DNA of 64,000 nucleotides from contig NZ_CP063657.1 of the NCBI RefSeq assembly GCF_015209745.1, forward strand, positions 930,001 to 994,000, given 5' to 3'. This stretch comes from Lysobacter avium. Lineage in GTDB: Bacteria > Pseudomonadota > Gammaproteobacteria > Xanthomonadales > Xanthomonadaceae. The position numbers were made by a program, and so were the translations under genes. A model generated the notes under the pieces. The model did not search any database, was not told where the DNA came from, and worked only from the letters and a program-made list of their open reading frames with translations. Below, in pieces: positions 1-10,987 of this stretch (positions are counted from its first letter, which is position 1; the number at the start of each line of letters is the position of its first letter).

Positions 1-518
1 ACGACCTGACCGACGCTACTCGTTGGGCGATCAAGGAGGGGGTCGCGGACGCCGGAAGGATCTGCATCTATGGCGGCAGTTACGGTGCCTACGCGTCGTT
101 GATGGGTGTCGCCAAGGAGCCGGACCTCTACCGCTGCGCGGTGGGCTACGCCGGGGTGTACGACTTGCCCACCATGCACACCCATGGCGACATCCAGGGG
201 CATGGCTCGGGCGAGACCTACCTGCGTGAATGGATTGGCGAACGCAATGAGCTCGCCGCCGTGTCGCCCAGCAACATGGCTGACCGGATCAAGGCGCCGG
301 TGTTCCTGGCGGCAGGTGGCGAAGACCAGCGCACCCCGATCGAGCACAGCAAGATGATGGAACGGGCCCTGCGCAGCAACGGCGTTCCGGTCGAGACGCT
401 GTACTACAAGAACGAGGGTCACGGCTTCTATCTCGAGGCCAATCGCCGTGAGTACTACACACGTCTTTTGGATTTCCTGTCGCGCCATATCGGTGGAGCG
501 CGCGCCAAGCTCGACTGA
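1..518 (+). CDS. S9 family (prolyl oligopeptidase-type) peptidase, C-terminal part
   Basis: The gene enters from the left edge, read from base 3, and only its C-terminal alpha/beta-hydrolase part is present. The nucleophile motif GGSYGAYAS is encoded at about 72-98. The acid is probably the Asp in AAGGEDQRTP and the histidine lies in NEGHGF near the end. Family members cut short peptides after Pro or related residues, usually in the periplasm or cytoplasm. An OPT oligopeptide transporter and a second S9 peptidase follow on the same strand, which fits peptide use. The N-terminal propeller and any signal peptide are outside the window, so location and exact specificity are unknown. Confidence 0.9.
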   Translation, partial: DLTDATRWAIKEGVADAGRICIYGGSYGAYASLMGVAKEPDLYRCAVGYAGVYDLPTMHTHGDIQGHGSGETYLREWIGERNELAAVSPSNMADRIKAPVFLAAGGEDQRTPIEHSKMMERALRSNGVPVETLYYKNEGHGFYLEANRREYYTRLLDFLSRHIGGARAKLD

Positions 519-531
519 CCTCCTGACACCC

Positions 532-561
532 GCCGCAGCGACGCCAGACGTTTGCTGCGGC
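532..561 (+). terminator. possible terminator hairpin after the S9 peptidase
   Basis: GCCGCAGC at 532-539 pairs with GCTGCGGC at 554-561 across a 14-base loop, just after the peptidase stop. The following GTTGTC is only weakly T-rich, so this is a hairpin with uncertain terminator function. Confidence 0.35.
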
Positions 562-670
562 GTTGTCACGCATCGTGACGACAGGCCCGGGTGATAGGGC
601 GGATTTTCAGGCTATCCTCCCCGGGTTGCGTTATCCACGGGCCACGCCCACTTCCCGACCGGAGCCGTCG

Positions 671-2653
671 ATGAGTACTCCAGCACCCGTCCCCGCCCAG
701 GCGCAACTGACCGTTCGTGCCGTGGTGCTGGCGATTGTCCTCGCGGTGATCCTGGCGGCGGCCAACGCCTACCTGGGCCTGTTTGCCGGGCTGACCATCG
801 CCACTGCGATTCCGGCCGCGGTGGTCTCGATGGGTGTGTTGCGCCTGCTCGGCGGCGGCACGATCCTGGAAAACAACATCGTCCAGACCGGTGCATCTGC
901 GGGTTCCTCGATCGCCGCGGGGGTGATCTTCACCATTCCCGCGCTGGTGATCATGGGCTACTGGCCCGACTTCAAGTACTGGTGGGTGCTGGGCATCGCC
1001 GGACTGGGCGGTCTCCTGGGCGTGCTGTTTTCGGTGCCGCTGCGGCGCTCGATGATCGTGGAGGATCCGCTGCCATTCCCAGAGGGGAAGGCGGCAGCGG
1101 AAGTGCTCAAGGCCGGTGACAATCCCGGCCCCGGCATGCGGATCCTTGCGATCTCCGGTGCGATCGGTGCGGTGGTGAAACTCGCCGCGACCAGCGGCCT
1201 GCGCCTGATTCCGGATACCTGGACCCAGTCCACCTATCTGGGCAGTTCCAACATCACCGCGTTCATCGGCACCAACCTCTCGCCGGCACTGCTGGGAGTG
1301 GGATACATCGTCGGTCTGAATGTCGGCATCGTGGTGTTGTCGGGCGCCGTCCTCTCCTGGCACATCGCAATCCCGCTGTACCAGGCGTTCTTCACGGGCA
1401 CCGATCCGGGATTGGCGGCCTCGTTGGGGAATGCATCATCGGCTGACGCGGCGTTTGCCATCTGGGGCGCCAAGATCCGCTACCTGGGGGTCGGTGCGAT
1501 GCTGGTCGGTGGTATCTGGACCCTGTTTTCGTTGCGAAAGTCGTTGCTCAACGGGGTCAAGAGCGGGTTCGCCGCGGCACGCAAGAGCACCGGACCGGCG
1601 CTGGCGGAAACCGAGCGCGACCTGCCGATGAAGTGGATGCTGATCGCGCTGGTGGTCTTCACCCTGCCGCTGCTGGCGCTGTACCAGATGATCGTCGGCC
1701 AGTGGCTGGTGAGTATCCCGATGACGATCATCATGATCGTTGCCGGCTTTCTGTTTGTCTCGGTGTCGGCGTATCTGGCCGGGCTGATCGGATCTTCCAA
1801 CAACCCGGTGTCGGGCATCACCATCTCGACCATCCTGTTCGCATCGGCGGTGCTGGTCGTGCTGCTGGGTCCAAGTGGACTGGAGCCGGTGGGTGTGGGT
1901 GGCGCACCGTTGGGAGCGGTGGCTGCGATCATGATCGGCGCGGTGGTGTGCTGCGCGGCCGCCGTGGGTGGCGACAATCTGCAGGACCTGAAAGCCGGCT
2001 ACATCGTCGGCGCGACGCCGTGGAAGCAGCAGTTGATGCTGGGCATCGGCGCCTTCTCGTGCGCCTTGATCATGGCGCCGGTGCTCAACCTGCTCGCCAC
2101 CGCCTACGGCATCGGCGAGCCCACCCTCGAACACCCCAACGCGCTGGCGGCCCCGCAGGCGAACCTGATGGCATCCGTCGCCCGCGGCATGTTTGGCGGG
2201 GACCTGCCGTGGACCATGATCGGTATCGGCGTGGCGGTGGGCGCGGCGATCATCGCCTTCGACGAATGGCTGAAGGCCCGCGGCGCACGCTTCCGGGTGC
2301 CTGTCCTGGCTGCGGCCATCGGCATCTACCTGCCACTGGAACTGATGGTGCCGATCTTCCTGGGCGGCCTGCTGTCCTACGCCGTGGAGCGCTTCCACAA
2401 GGTTGGCCCGGATGACCATGAAGGCCGCGATCGCGTACACCGGCCGGGCGTGTTGTTTGCCGCGGGCCTGATCACCGGCGAGGCATTGATGGGCATCGCG
2501 ATCGCCGTTCCCATTGTGCTCTCGGCCCGCGCGGACGTGCTTGCGCTGGCGGTCCAGGTGCCTGCCTCGCAGTGGATCGGGCTTCTGGTGCTGGCGCTCG
2601 TGGGCTGGTACCTCTATCGCACCGGTGTTCGCGCTCCCGCAACCGGGAGCTGA
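671..2653 (+). CDS. OPT family oligopeptide transporter
   Basis: A 660-residue polytopic inner-membrane protein with more than a dozen hydrophobic segments. It shows OPT-family features: an N-terminal block with NAYLGLFAGLTIATAIPAAV, the PFPEGKAAAEVL loop, a SSNNPVSGI motif and the GGDNLQDLKAGYIVGATPWK motif. OPT proteins import oligopeptides, or metal chelates in some branches, driven by the proton gradient. The ATG at 671 is chosen because MSTPAPVPAQ precedes the first membrane segment directly; the frame stays open upstream to 563 but that stretch has no membrane-protein character. It sits between two S9 peptidase genes, which supports a role in peptide nutrition. The substrate is not deducible. 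Confidence 0.9.
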   Translation: MSTPAPVPAQAQLTVRAVVLAIVLAVILAAANAYLGLFAGLTIATAIPAAVVSMGVLRLLGGGTILENNIVQTGASAGSSIAAGVIFTIPALVIMGYWPDFKYWWVLGIAGLGGLLGVLFSVPLRRSMIVEDPLPFPEGKAAAEVLKAGDNPGPGMRILAISGAIGAVVKLAATSGLRLIPDTWTQSTYLGSSNITAFIGTNLSPALLGVGYIVGLNVGIVVLSGAVLSWHIAIPLYQAFFTGTDPGLAASLGNASSADAAFAIWGAKIRYLGVGAMLVGGIWTLFSLRKSLLNGVKSGFAAARKSTGPALAETERDLPMKWMLIALVVFTLPLLALYQMIVGQWLVSIPMTIIMIVAGFLFVSVSAYLAGLIGSSNNPVSGITISTILFASAVLVVLLGPSGLEPVGVGGAPLGAVAAIMIGAVVCCAAAVGGDNLQDLKAGYIVGATPWKQQLMLGIGAFSCALIMAPVLNLLATAYGIGEPTLEHPNALAAPQANLMASVARGMFGGDLPWTMIGIGVAVGAAIIAFDEWLKARGARFRVPVLAAAIGIYLPLELMVPIFLGGLLSYAVERFHKVGPDDHEGRDRVHRPGVLFAAGLITGEALMGIAIAVPIVLSARADVLALAVQVPASQWIGLLVLALVGWYLYRTGVRAPATGS

Positions 2654-2728
2654 CGGGACCTGACGGAAGCCGGCACCTCACATGCCAGCGCTGCCGCGCA
2701 GCGCCCAAGAACACAACAGGAGTTGTCC

Positions 2729-4819
<2,091 letters not shown>

Positions 4820-4832
4820 GCCGTATGTGCGA

Positions 4833-4867
4833 CGGCCGCGGTGCTTGCCGCCGCGGCCGGTTTTTCG
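4833..4867 (+). terminator. Rho-independent terminator after the S9 peptidase
   Basis: CGGCCGCGG at 4833-4841 pairs perfectly with CCGCGGCCG at 4851-4859 around a 9-base loop and is followed by GTTTTTC. It separates the peptidase gene from the DUF819 gene. Confidence 0.85.
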
Positions 4868-4895
4868 ATGCCTGTAATTTTTCCGGAGTTCCACG

Positions 4896-6143
4896 ATGCC
4901 TGACGCAAGCACCGCACTGATCACCGACGACGCCGTCGTCCTGGGGCTGCTTGCGGTCACGTTGGGGGCGGTGTTCTGGACCGCCTCGCGTCCGGGCGGG
5001 TTCTGGAAAAAGTTCTACAACATCGTGCCGGCGCTGCTGGTCTGTTACCTCGTCCCCGCCCTCTACAACAGCTTTGGCCTGATCGACGGGGCGGCTTCGG
5101 GCCTGTACCCGATGGCGCGCGATTACCTGCTGCCCAGCGCGCTGGTGCTGTTCTGCGTGGCGATGGACATCGGCGCGATCCTGCGGCTGGGACCCAAGGC
5201 GGTGATCATGTTCCTGACCGGCACCGTCGGGGTGGTCATAGGGGCGTGGGTCTCGTTCTGGGCAATGGGCCTGATCCATCCCGAAACCGTGGCCGGGGAA
5301 ACCTGGCGCGGCATGACGACGGTGGCTGGAAGCTGGATCGGCGGCGGTGCCAACCAGGCGGCGATGAAAGAGGTCTTCGAGGTCGAGCCGACGCTGTTCG
5401 GCCAGTTCATCGCGATCGACGTGATCGTGGCCAACCTCTGGCTCGCGGTCCTGCTGTTCCTCGCGCCGCGCGCGGACGCATTTGACCGCTGGGTCAACGC
5501 CGATACCTCGGCCATCGAGAGCCTGAAGCAGCAGATCGCCAGCTACCAGGCCGAACACGCCCGCATCCCAAGCATGGCGGACTTCATGCTGATCTTCGCA
5601 ATCGCGCTGGGCATCACCGGTCTGTCGCACTTCCTGGCCGCGCCACTGGTGGAGTGGGTACGTTCGCTGCCGCTGGAATGGCGGCTGCAGGATTACAGCC
5701 TGGATTCGCGCTTCTTCTGGATCGTGGTGTTCGCCACGACCTTCGGCGTGCTGCTCAGCTTCAGCCGCGCCCGCCAGCTGGAGGGTGCCGGTGCGTCCAC
5801 GATCGGGTCGGTGTTCCTGTACGTACTGATCGCGACGATCGGCATGCAGATGGACCTCAAATCGCTGGCGGACAGGCCGACGCTGCTGGCACTCGGGGTG
5901 ATCTGGATAGCGGTGCACGCGGTGCTTCTCATCGGCGTTGCCAAACTGATCCGCGCGCCGCTGTTCTTCCTCGCCGTCGGCTCGCAGGCCAATATCGGGG
6001 GTGCGGCGTCGGCGCCGGTCGTGGCGAGTGCCTTCCATCCATCACTGGCCCCCGTCGGCGTGTTGCTCGCGGTGGTCGGGTACGCCCTGGGCACGTATTT
6101 CGCCTATCTCACCGGCATCGGCCTGCAGTTCATGGCCGGCTGA
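4896..6143 (+). CDS. DUF819 family membrane protein
   Basis: A 415-residue inner-membrane protein with about ten to twelve hydrophobic segments. It matches DUF819 (YjcL-like) proteins by its overall layout and by the conserved stretch TVAGSWIGGGANQAAMKEVFEV, with a second repeat-like segment AVGSQANIGGAASAPVVASAF near the C-terminus. The internal duplication of GG-AN type motifs resembles secondary transporters with two inverted halves. The substrate is not established for the family. It lies downstream of the S9 peptidase gene behind a terminator, so it is probably its own transcript, with a possible link to peptide or amino-acid use. Confidence 0.85.
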   Translation: MPDASTALITDDAVVLGLLAVTLGAVFWTASRPGGFWKKFYNIVPALLVCYLVPALYNSFGLIDGAASGLYPMARDYLLPSALVLFCVAMDIGAILRLGPKAVIMFLTGTVGVVIGAWVSFWAMGLIHPETVAGETWRGMTTVAGSWIGGGANQAAMKEVFEVEPTLFGQFIAIDVIVANLWLAVLLFLAPRADAFDRWVNADTSAIESLKQQIASYQAEHARIPSMADFMLIFAIALGITGLSHFLAAPLVEWVRSLPLEWRLQDYSLDSRFFWIVVFATTFGVLLSFSRARQLEGAGASTIGSVFLYVLIATIGMQMDLKSLADRPTLLALGVIWIAVHAVLLIGVAKLIRAPLFFLAVGSQANIGGAASAPVVASAFHPSLAPVGVLLAVVGYALGTYFAYLTGIGLQFMAG

Positions 6144-6160
6144 CCAGGACTTTCCTGGTC
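6142..6160. terminator. short hairpin between convergent genes
   Basis: GACCAGGA at 6142-6149 and TCCTGGTC at 6153-6160 form a perfect 8-bp stem with a 3-base loop, beginning in the stop codon of the DUF819 gene and lying before the end of corA on the other strand. No T-run follows, so terminator function is a guess. Confidence 0.35.
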
Positions 6161-6195
6161 GGACGTGCCTGGCATGCCTGCTTGACCTGTTTCGG

Positions 6196-7206
6196 CTAGA
6201 GCCAGCCAGAGCGCTTGAACGCGCGATACAGGGCGAAGACGCCGCCTGCTACCAGCGCCGCGAGCAAGGGGTAGCTCCAGCGACCCTGCAACTCGGGCAT
6301 CACCGCGAAGTTCATTCCGTACCAGCCCGTCACCAGCGTGGGTACGGCAAGCAGTGCCGCCCATGCACCCATGCGCTTGACCACCTCACCCTGGCGCACC
6401 GTGACCAGCGCGAGGTTGACGTTGACCGCGGCAGTGAGCATTTCGCGCAGGGTGTCGGTGTTCTCGTTGATGCGTACCGCGTGGTCCAGCACGTCGCGGA
6501 AATACAGGCGCATCTCCTCGTCGATCAGGTCGGCGCGCGGGCGGGCGAGATGGGACAGCACGTCCTGCAGCGGCGCCACCGCCAAGCGCAGGCGGGTCAA
6601 TTCCCGCTTGAGATCGTAGAGTTTCTGCACCGTTTGCTTGTCGAACTCGTCGGCGAAGATGTCGGTCTCCAGTGCGTTGAGCGCGTTGCCGAACTCATCC
6701 ACGATCGGCAGGAGGCGGTCCACGACCATGTCGAGCACGACGTAGAGGGCCGCCGCCGGTCCGTGCTTGAGCAGTTCCGGCTCGCGCTCCATTCGGGCGC
6801 GCGCGTCGCCGTAGCTGCTGGAGACACCATGGCGGACGGTCACCAGGTAGCGCGGACCGATGAAGAGGTGCGTCTCACCAAAATTGATCGAACCCTCCAT
6901 GTTCTGCGCCGTGTGCAGCGCAATGAACAGGGAATTGCCGTAGGTCTCGATCTTTGGCCGCTGGTGCGCGTTGCGCGCATCCTCGATCGCCAGGTCGTGC
7001 AGACCGAATTCTTCCTGCAGTTTGTTCAGCACGCGGCTGTCGGGTTCGTAAAGGCCGACCCAGACGAAACTGCCGTCATCCACATCAAGCACGTCGCTGA
7101 TCGAATCCAGATCAATGTCGCGTCGCTCGCCGTCGGCCGAATACGCGGCGCAGTTCATCACGCTGGCCGGCAGGCTCACGCGTGGAGGTTGCGAGGGTGC
7201 AGGCAT
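6196..7206 (-). CDS. corA: CorA family magnesium/cobalt channel
   Basis: A 336-residue CorA-type divalent-cation channel of the inner membrane. The large cytoplasmic funnel domain comes first, with a long stalk helix (ELTRLRLAVAPLQDVLSHLAR), and two C-terminal membrane helices close the protein. The signature YGMNF lies at the end of the first membrane helix, followed by a short periplasmic loop containing MPEL, as in CorA. The start at 7206 (MPAPSQPP) lies 2 bases after the stop of the DUF4105 gene, so the two are almost certainly cotranscribed with the upstream ybeZ-ybeY-corC genes. The open frame upstream to 7635 overlaps that gene and is not coding. Confidence 0.93.
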   Translation of the reverse strand: MPAPSQPPRVSLPASVMNCAAYSADGERRDIDLDSISDVLDVDDGSFVWVGLYEPDSRVLNKLQEEFGLHDLAIEDARNAHQRPKIETYGNSLFIALHTAQNMEGSINFGETHLFIGPRYLVTVRHGVSSSYGDARARMEREPELLKHGPAAALYVVLDMVVDRLLPIVDEFGNALNALETDIFADEFDKQTVQKLYDLKRELTRLRLAVAPLQDVLSHLARPRADLIDEEMRLYFRDVLDHAVRINENTDTLREMLTAAVNVNLALVTVRQGEVVKRMGAWAALLAVPTLVTGWYGMNFAVMPELQGRWSYPLLAALVAGGVFALYRAFKRSGWL

Positions 7207-7208
7207 CG

Positions 7209-8438
7209 TCAATGTTCCGTCCGCGCGCGCTTGCGCAAACCGAGCATCAGGCCGAGGTGGATGGGCAGCAGGAGCACGATCCAGTGGCCGTTCTGTTGGG
7301 GAAGTGACTGCAGCCAATGGGTGAACAGGGCGATGATGGCCAGCACGGGCATCGCCTGCAGGAGGATGTCGAACCAGCGGCCCGCCGCGCGGCCCCGTGC
7401 CAGACGCCAACCACCGGGCAGCAGCCCCCATGCCAACGGGCTCATCAGCAGCAGGTTGTAGTTGGCCCATCCAAAGCGGTGCGCGGTGGCGAACCATATG
7501 AAAAGCATCAGCGCGCCAAGCACGCCTGAAATCATCCAGAACGGCAGCGCCAGGCCGGCAACGGGACGTGGCCGGACGCGTCCGGTCAAGGCGAGCGCGC
7601 CACCGATGATCCCTCCGGCCAGCAGCCACAGCCACCAGCGCCGGGGGGTTGCCACGGGCTCCGGATCAAGGCGGTGGGGCAGCAGCTCCAGTTCTTCCAC
7701 GACCAGCGGCGCGCCGTCAGGACTGTGCGCGTCGCGCAGCGATGCAGCCAGGCGCATGGGTACGAATGCGTCGCCCCAGTTTGACAGTGGCTGGTCTGCG
7801 GCCGGACCAAGGCCAAGATCGAAACCCAGCCACATCCAGAAGTCCGGAGAGGCCAGGCGAGTAGCTTCGCTGCGGAAGGTGTCCCCGCGCGACCCACCCA
7901 TCTGCCGCGCAAGCCCACCATCGAGCGCCAGGTCGAGTGCGTCGCGCACGCGCGTCGAGCAGTTGTCGAGGAAGTAGTCGTAGCGGTAGTGCGCATTTTC
8001 GGGGCGTGCGTTCTCGGCCAGCGCCGCTGCCAGCTCCGCTGCATCCGCGGGATCCAGATCGAGCCATTGCAGGCTGACGCCGCGGCCTACATCGCCGTAG
8101 TAGGACAGGTCATCCTGCAGCGGCAAGGCGACCAGCTGGTAGCTCATCTCGCCGCGGATGAACCTCGCGATGAAGTCCGGTTCGCTCGGGTCGAAGTAAC
8201 CGAAGTTGTAGGAAATCGCGGTGTCGTCCGCCGGGTCTTCCACCAGGATTGCGTTGTGGCCGAAGCGCTCGAAGAAGATTTCCCCGGGCTGCATCGTCAC
8301 CACGCCGATCCGTGGACTCGCAGCGGCGGTGAACGCGCACAGCATGAGCGCGATCAGCGACAGCAGGGCCGGTATGCGGTTGGCGAGGGACGCGGCCGAG
8401 GACGCCCGGCGCGAGGGCGGGGCACCCGCCTCAGGCAT
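7209..8438 (-). CDS. DUF4105 domain membrane protein
   Basis: A 409-residue protein of the DUF4105 family. After a first hydrophobic segment (ALLSLIALMLCAFTAA) the conserved domain carries the family's typical elements: FFERFGHNAILVED, ISYNFGYFD and YRYDYFLDNCSTRVRDAL, with a His near the start and a Cys-Ser-Thr in the second half that suggest a papain-like or NlpC-like fold. The C-terminal part has several membrane helices. Function is unknown. The ATG at 8438 overlaps the corC stop by 8 bases, implying translational coupling. In many proteobacteria lnt (apolipoprotein N-acyltransferase) follows corC at this place. Confidence 0.82.
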   Translation of the reverse strand: MPEAGAPPSRRASSAASLANRIPALLSLIALMLCAFTAAASPRIGVVTMQPGEIFFERFGHNAILVEDPADDTAISYNFGYFDPSEPDFIARFIRGEMSYQLVALPLQDDLSYYGDVGRGVSLQWLDLDPADAAELAAALAENARPENAHYRYDYFLDNCSTRVRDALDLALDGGLARQMGGSRGDTFRSEATRLASPDFWMWLGFDLGLGPAADQPLSNWGDAFVPMRLAASLRDAHSPDGAPLVVEELELLPHRLDPEPVATPRRWWLWLLAGGIIGGALALTGRVRPRPVAGLALPFWMISGVLGALMLFIWFATAHRFGWANYNLLLMSPLAWGLLPGGWRLARGRAAGRWFDILLQAMPVLAIIALFTHWLQSLPQQNGHWIVLLLPIHLGLMLGLRKRARTEH

Positions 8439-9318
8439 CGCCGAGCACGCTGACGTGGAAGGTGTGCACGCGGCGCGCATCGGCACTTGCGACACGGAAC
8501 ACGAAGCGTCCCAGCATCAGTTCCTCGCCCGCTTCGGGCAGGTGGCCGATCGCGGCAATCACCAGCCCGCCGATGGTGTCGTATTCGTCGTCGTCGAAAT
8601 CGGCACCGAAGTGGTCGTTGAAATCTTCGATCGGTGCCAGTGCGTCGACGATGAAGTGCCCGTCGGCCTGGGCCGATATCAGCGCGTCGGGGTCCTCTGC
8701 TTCGTCGTGTTCGTCGTCGATGTCGCCGACGATCTGCTCCAGCACGTCCTCGATGGTCAGCAGGCCGGCCACGCCGCCGTGTTCGTCGATGACGATGGCC
8801 ATGTGGTTGCGGGACTGGCGGAACTCGCGCAGCAGGATGTTCAGCCGCTTGGACTCGGGAATCAACACCGCCGGCCGCACCAGCGCGTGCAGGCTGGGTG
8901 CGCCATTGTCGGCGACCACGCCCTGCAGCAGGTCCTTGGCCAGCAGGATGCCTATGATCTGGTCCTTGTCCTCGCCGTGCACGGGGAAGCGCGAATGGCC
9001 CGACTCGACCACCTGCTCCACCAGCGCCTGGAAGGGCATGTCCGCCGGCAGCATCACCATCTGCGAGCGCGGAATCATGACATCGCCCACGCTGAGGTCG
9101 GAGATCGCGATCGCGCCCTCCATCATCGTCAGGGTGTCGGCTTCAATCAGCCCGTCGGACTGGCAGTCGCGGAGAAGCTCGAGCAGATCCTCGCGTGAGG
9201 TGGGCTCGCCGGACAATGCGGAACTGATGCGCTCGAACCAGGATCGGCGCTTGTCATTGCGATCCGGCGTCTCGTGCGCGGAGGCGGAGGTGGAAGTACT
9301 ACTGTCGTCCTCGGACAT
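8431..9318 (-). CDS. corC: CorC/HlyC family CBS-domain protein (YbeX)
   Basis: A 295-residue cytoplasmic protein with an acidic, serine-rich N-terminus, a CBS-domain pair (residues about 65-195, beginning DVMIPRSQMVMLPADMPF and containing IDEHGGVAGLLTIEDVLEQIVGDI) and a C-terminal CorC_HlyC domain (GGLVIAAIGHLPEAGEELMLGRFVFRV). YbeX/CorC proteins are linked to magnesium efflux and to late ribosome assembly. It lies third in ybeZ-ybeY-corC, with the next gene overlapping its stop. The ATG at 9318 gives MSEDDSS, like E. coli YbeX; an in-frame ATG at 9327 is also possible and neither has a clear ribosome binding site. Confidence 0.93.
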   Translation of the reverse strand: MSEDDSSTSTSASAHETPDRNDKRRSWFERISSALSGEPTSREDLLELLRDCQSDGLIEADTLTMMEGAIAISDLSVGDVMIPRSQMVMLPADMPFQALVEQVVESGHSRFPVHGEDKDQIIGILLAKDLLQGVVADNGAPSLHALVRPAVLIPESKRLNILLREFRQSRNHMAIVIDEHGGVAGLLTIEDVLEQIVGDIDDEHDEAEDPDALISAQADGHFIVDALAPIEDFNDHFGADFDDDEYDTIGGLVIAAIGHLPEAGEELMLGRFVFRVASADARRVHTFHVSVLGDA

Positions 9319-9403
9319 TGCTCGCATTCGGGATACGCCCGGGGGATGGACGTCAGCGCGAGTCTAACGCATGCCATCGTCGCGGCTGCGTCATTTGACG
9401 GCG

Positions 9404-9883
9404 CTAATCTCCAGCCAGATAGGGGTCTGAGATATCCAGGGTGGCGAGGATCTCGCGCTCCAGCTGCTCCATGCACTCGGCCTCGCGCTCGTCCTCGTGG
9501 TCCCAGCCCAGCAGGTGCAGGATGCCGTGAACGGTGAGGTGGGCGAAGTGGGCGTTGAGCCGCTTGTTCTGCTCGGCGGCCTCGCGCGCGACCACGGGCG
9601 CACAGATCACCAGGTCCCCCAGCAGCGGCAACGTGACCCCTTCCGGCAGGTCCGCCGGGAAGCTGAGCACGTTGGTCGGGTATTCCTTGCCGCGGTAATG
9701 GCGGTTGAGCGCCAGGCCTTCGCGGTCGTCCACCAGGCGGATCGCCAGGTCGGCTTCACGTATGCGACCGTCCAGCGCAGCCGCCGCCCAGCGCCGGAAG
9801 CTGCGGGCGGCGGGAAGCCCGCGCCGCGGCAGTCCGTAGCTGATGGAGACCTCGAGAATGGTGGGACCCAGTGTCATCGCCAT
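9404..9883 (-). CDS. ybeY: endoribonuclease YbeY, rRNA maturation factor
   Basis: A 159-residue single-strand-specific, zinc-dependent endoribonuclease needed for 16S rRNA 3'-end maturation and ribosome quality control. The diagnostic zinc motif [11 protein letters not shown] near the C-terminus supplies the three His ligands, and the conserved TNVLSFP segment precedes it. Length matches the family. The start at 9883 gives MAMTLGP; the second ATG at 9877 is an alternative. It follows ybeZ by 29 bases and precedes corC, the usual gene order in gammaproteobacteria. Confidence 0.95.
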   Translation of the reverse strand: MAMTLGPTILEVSISYGLPRRGLPAARSFRRWAAAALDGRIREADLAIRLVDDREGLALNRHYRGKEYPTNVLSFPADLPEGVTLPLLGDLVICAPVVAREAAEQNKRLNAHFAHLTVHGILHLLGWDHEDEREAECMEQLEREILATLDISDPYLAGD

Positions 9884-9912
9884 GGATTCTGATCGGTTCG
9901 ATCCTGATCGCT

Positions 9913-10899
9913 TCAGGTGTTGCCAGCGTCGCCGGCTTCGCGCGCGTCGCGCGCCTCGTACGCATTGACGATGCGCGCAACCAGCGGATGCCGCACGACA
10001 TCATGTGATTCAAAAAACGTGAAACTCACTTCCTCCACTTCGCGCAATACCTCCACCGCATCCTTCAAGCCCGACTTGACGTGTTTCGGCAGGTCGTTCT
10101 GGGTCAGGTCGCCGGTCACTACCGCCGTGCTGCCGTAGCCGATCCGGGTCAGGAACATCTTCATCTGCTCGATGGTCGTGTTCTGCGCTTCATCGAGGAT
10201 CACATACGCATCGTTAAGCGTGCGTCCGCGCATGTACGCCAGCGGCGCGATCTCGATGACGTTGCGCTCCAGCAGCTTGAGCACCTTCTCCACACCGAGC
10301 ATCTCGTAGAGCGCGTCATAGAGCGGCCGCAGGTACGGATCGACCTTCTGCGACAGGTCGCCCGGCAGGAAGCCCAGCTTCTCGCCCGCCTCGACCGCAG
10401 GGCGCACCAGCACCAGTCGCTGTACGCGGGATTCGTTGAGCGCCTCCACCGCGCTGGCCACCGCCAGGAAGGTCTTGCCGGTGCCGGCGGGGCCGATGCC
10501 GAAGTTGATGTCGTTGGTGGCGATGGCGTGCAGGTACTTCTGCTGGTTCGCCCCGCGCCCGCGTATCGTCCCGCGCTTCACCCGGATAACCACTTCCTGC
10601 GGCTCCACATCCGCCTCCGCCGCGCGCGGTGCGTCGCTGCCGGAAAGCGCGAGGTGGATGGCGTGCTCATCCAGAGTGTCCTCCTCGGCCTCTTGCCAAA
10701 GTTGGCGCAGCACCTTCTCGGCCGTGCGCACTCCCGCCTTGGCGCCGGTGAGGCGGAATACGTTGCCGCGGTTGGCGATCTCCACCCCGGTACGCAGCTC
10801 GATCATGCGCAGGTGGGCGTCGAAGGGGCCGGCCAGATTGGCCAGGCGTTCCACGCCGGGTGGGTCCAGTGCAAACTCGGAAACAGTCGGTGGCGCCAT
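9913..10899 (-). CDS. ybeZ: PhoH-like ATPase YbeZ
   Basis: A 328-residue cytoplasmic PhoH-family protein. A KH-like N-terminal part (about residues 1-95) leads into the P-loop ATPase domain with Walker [11 protein letters not shown], then [19 protein letters not shown] and Walker [13 protein letters not shown], and a helicase-like [12 protein letters not shown]. YbeZ acts with YbeY in RNA processing and ribosome maturation. The ATG at 10899 is chosen because the conserved start region follows it and GCAGGACC lies just upstream. The open frame continues to 11727 but overlaps the divergent amidohydrolase gene and is not coding. Confidence 0.94.
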   Translation of the reverse strand: MAPPTVSEFALDPPGVERLANLAGPFDAHLRMIELRTGVEIANRGNVFRLTGAKAGVRTAEKVLRQLWQEAEEDTLDEHAIHLALSGSDAPRAAEADVEPQEVVIRVKRGTIRGRGANQQKYLHAIATNDINFGIGPAGTGKTFLAVASAVEALNESRVQRLVLVRPAVEAGEKLGFLPGDLSQKVDPYLRPLYDALYEMLGVEKVLKLLERNVIEIAPLAYMRGRTLNDAYVILDEAQNTTIEQMKMFLTRIGYGSTAVVTGDLTQNDLPKHVKSGLKDAVEVLREVEEVSFTFFESHDVVRHPLVARIVNAYEARDAREAGDAGNT

Positions 10900-10987
10900 G
10901 GGATCAAGGTCCTGCGGGGGCTGGTCAGCTTGCACCGGCGGTCGTCTTTTCGCAAAGTGGCAGGATTCATCCAGCAAGGGGCACGAC

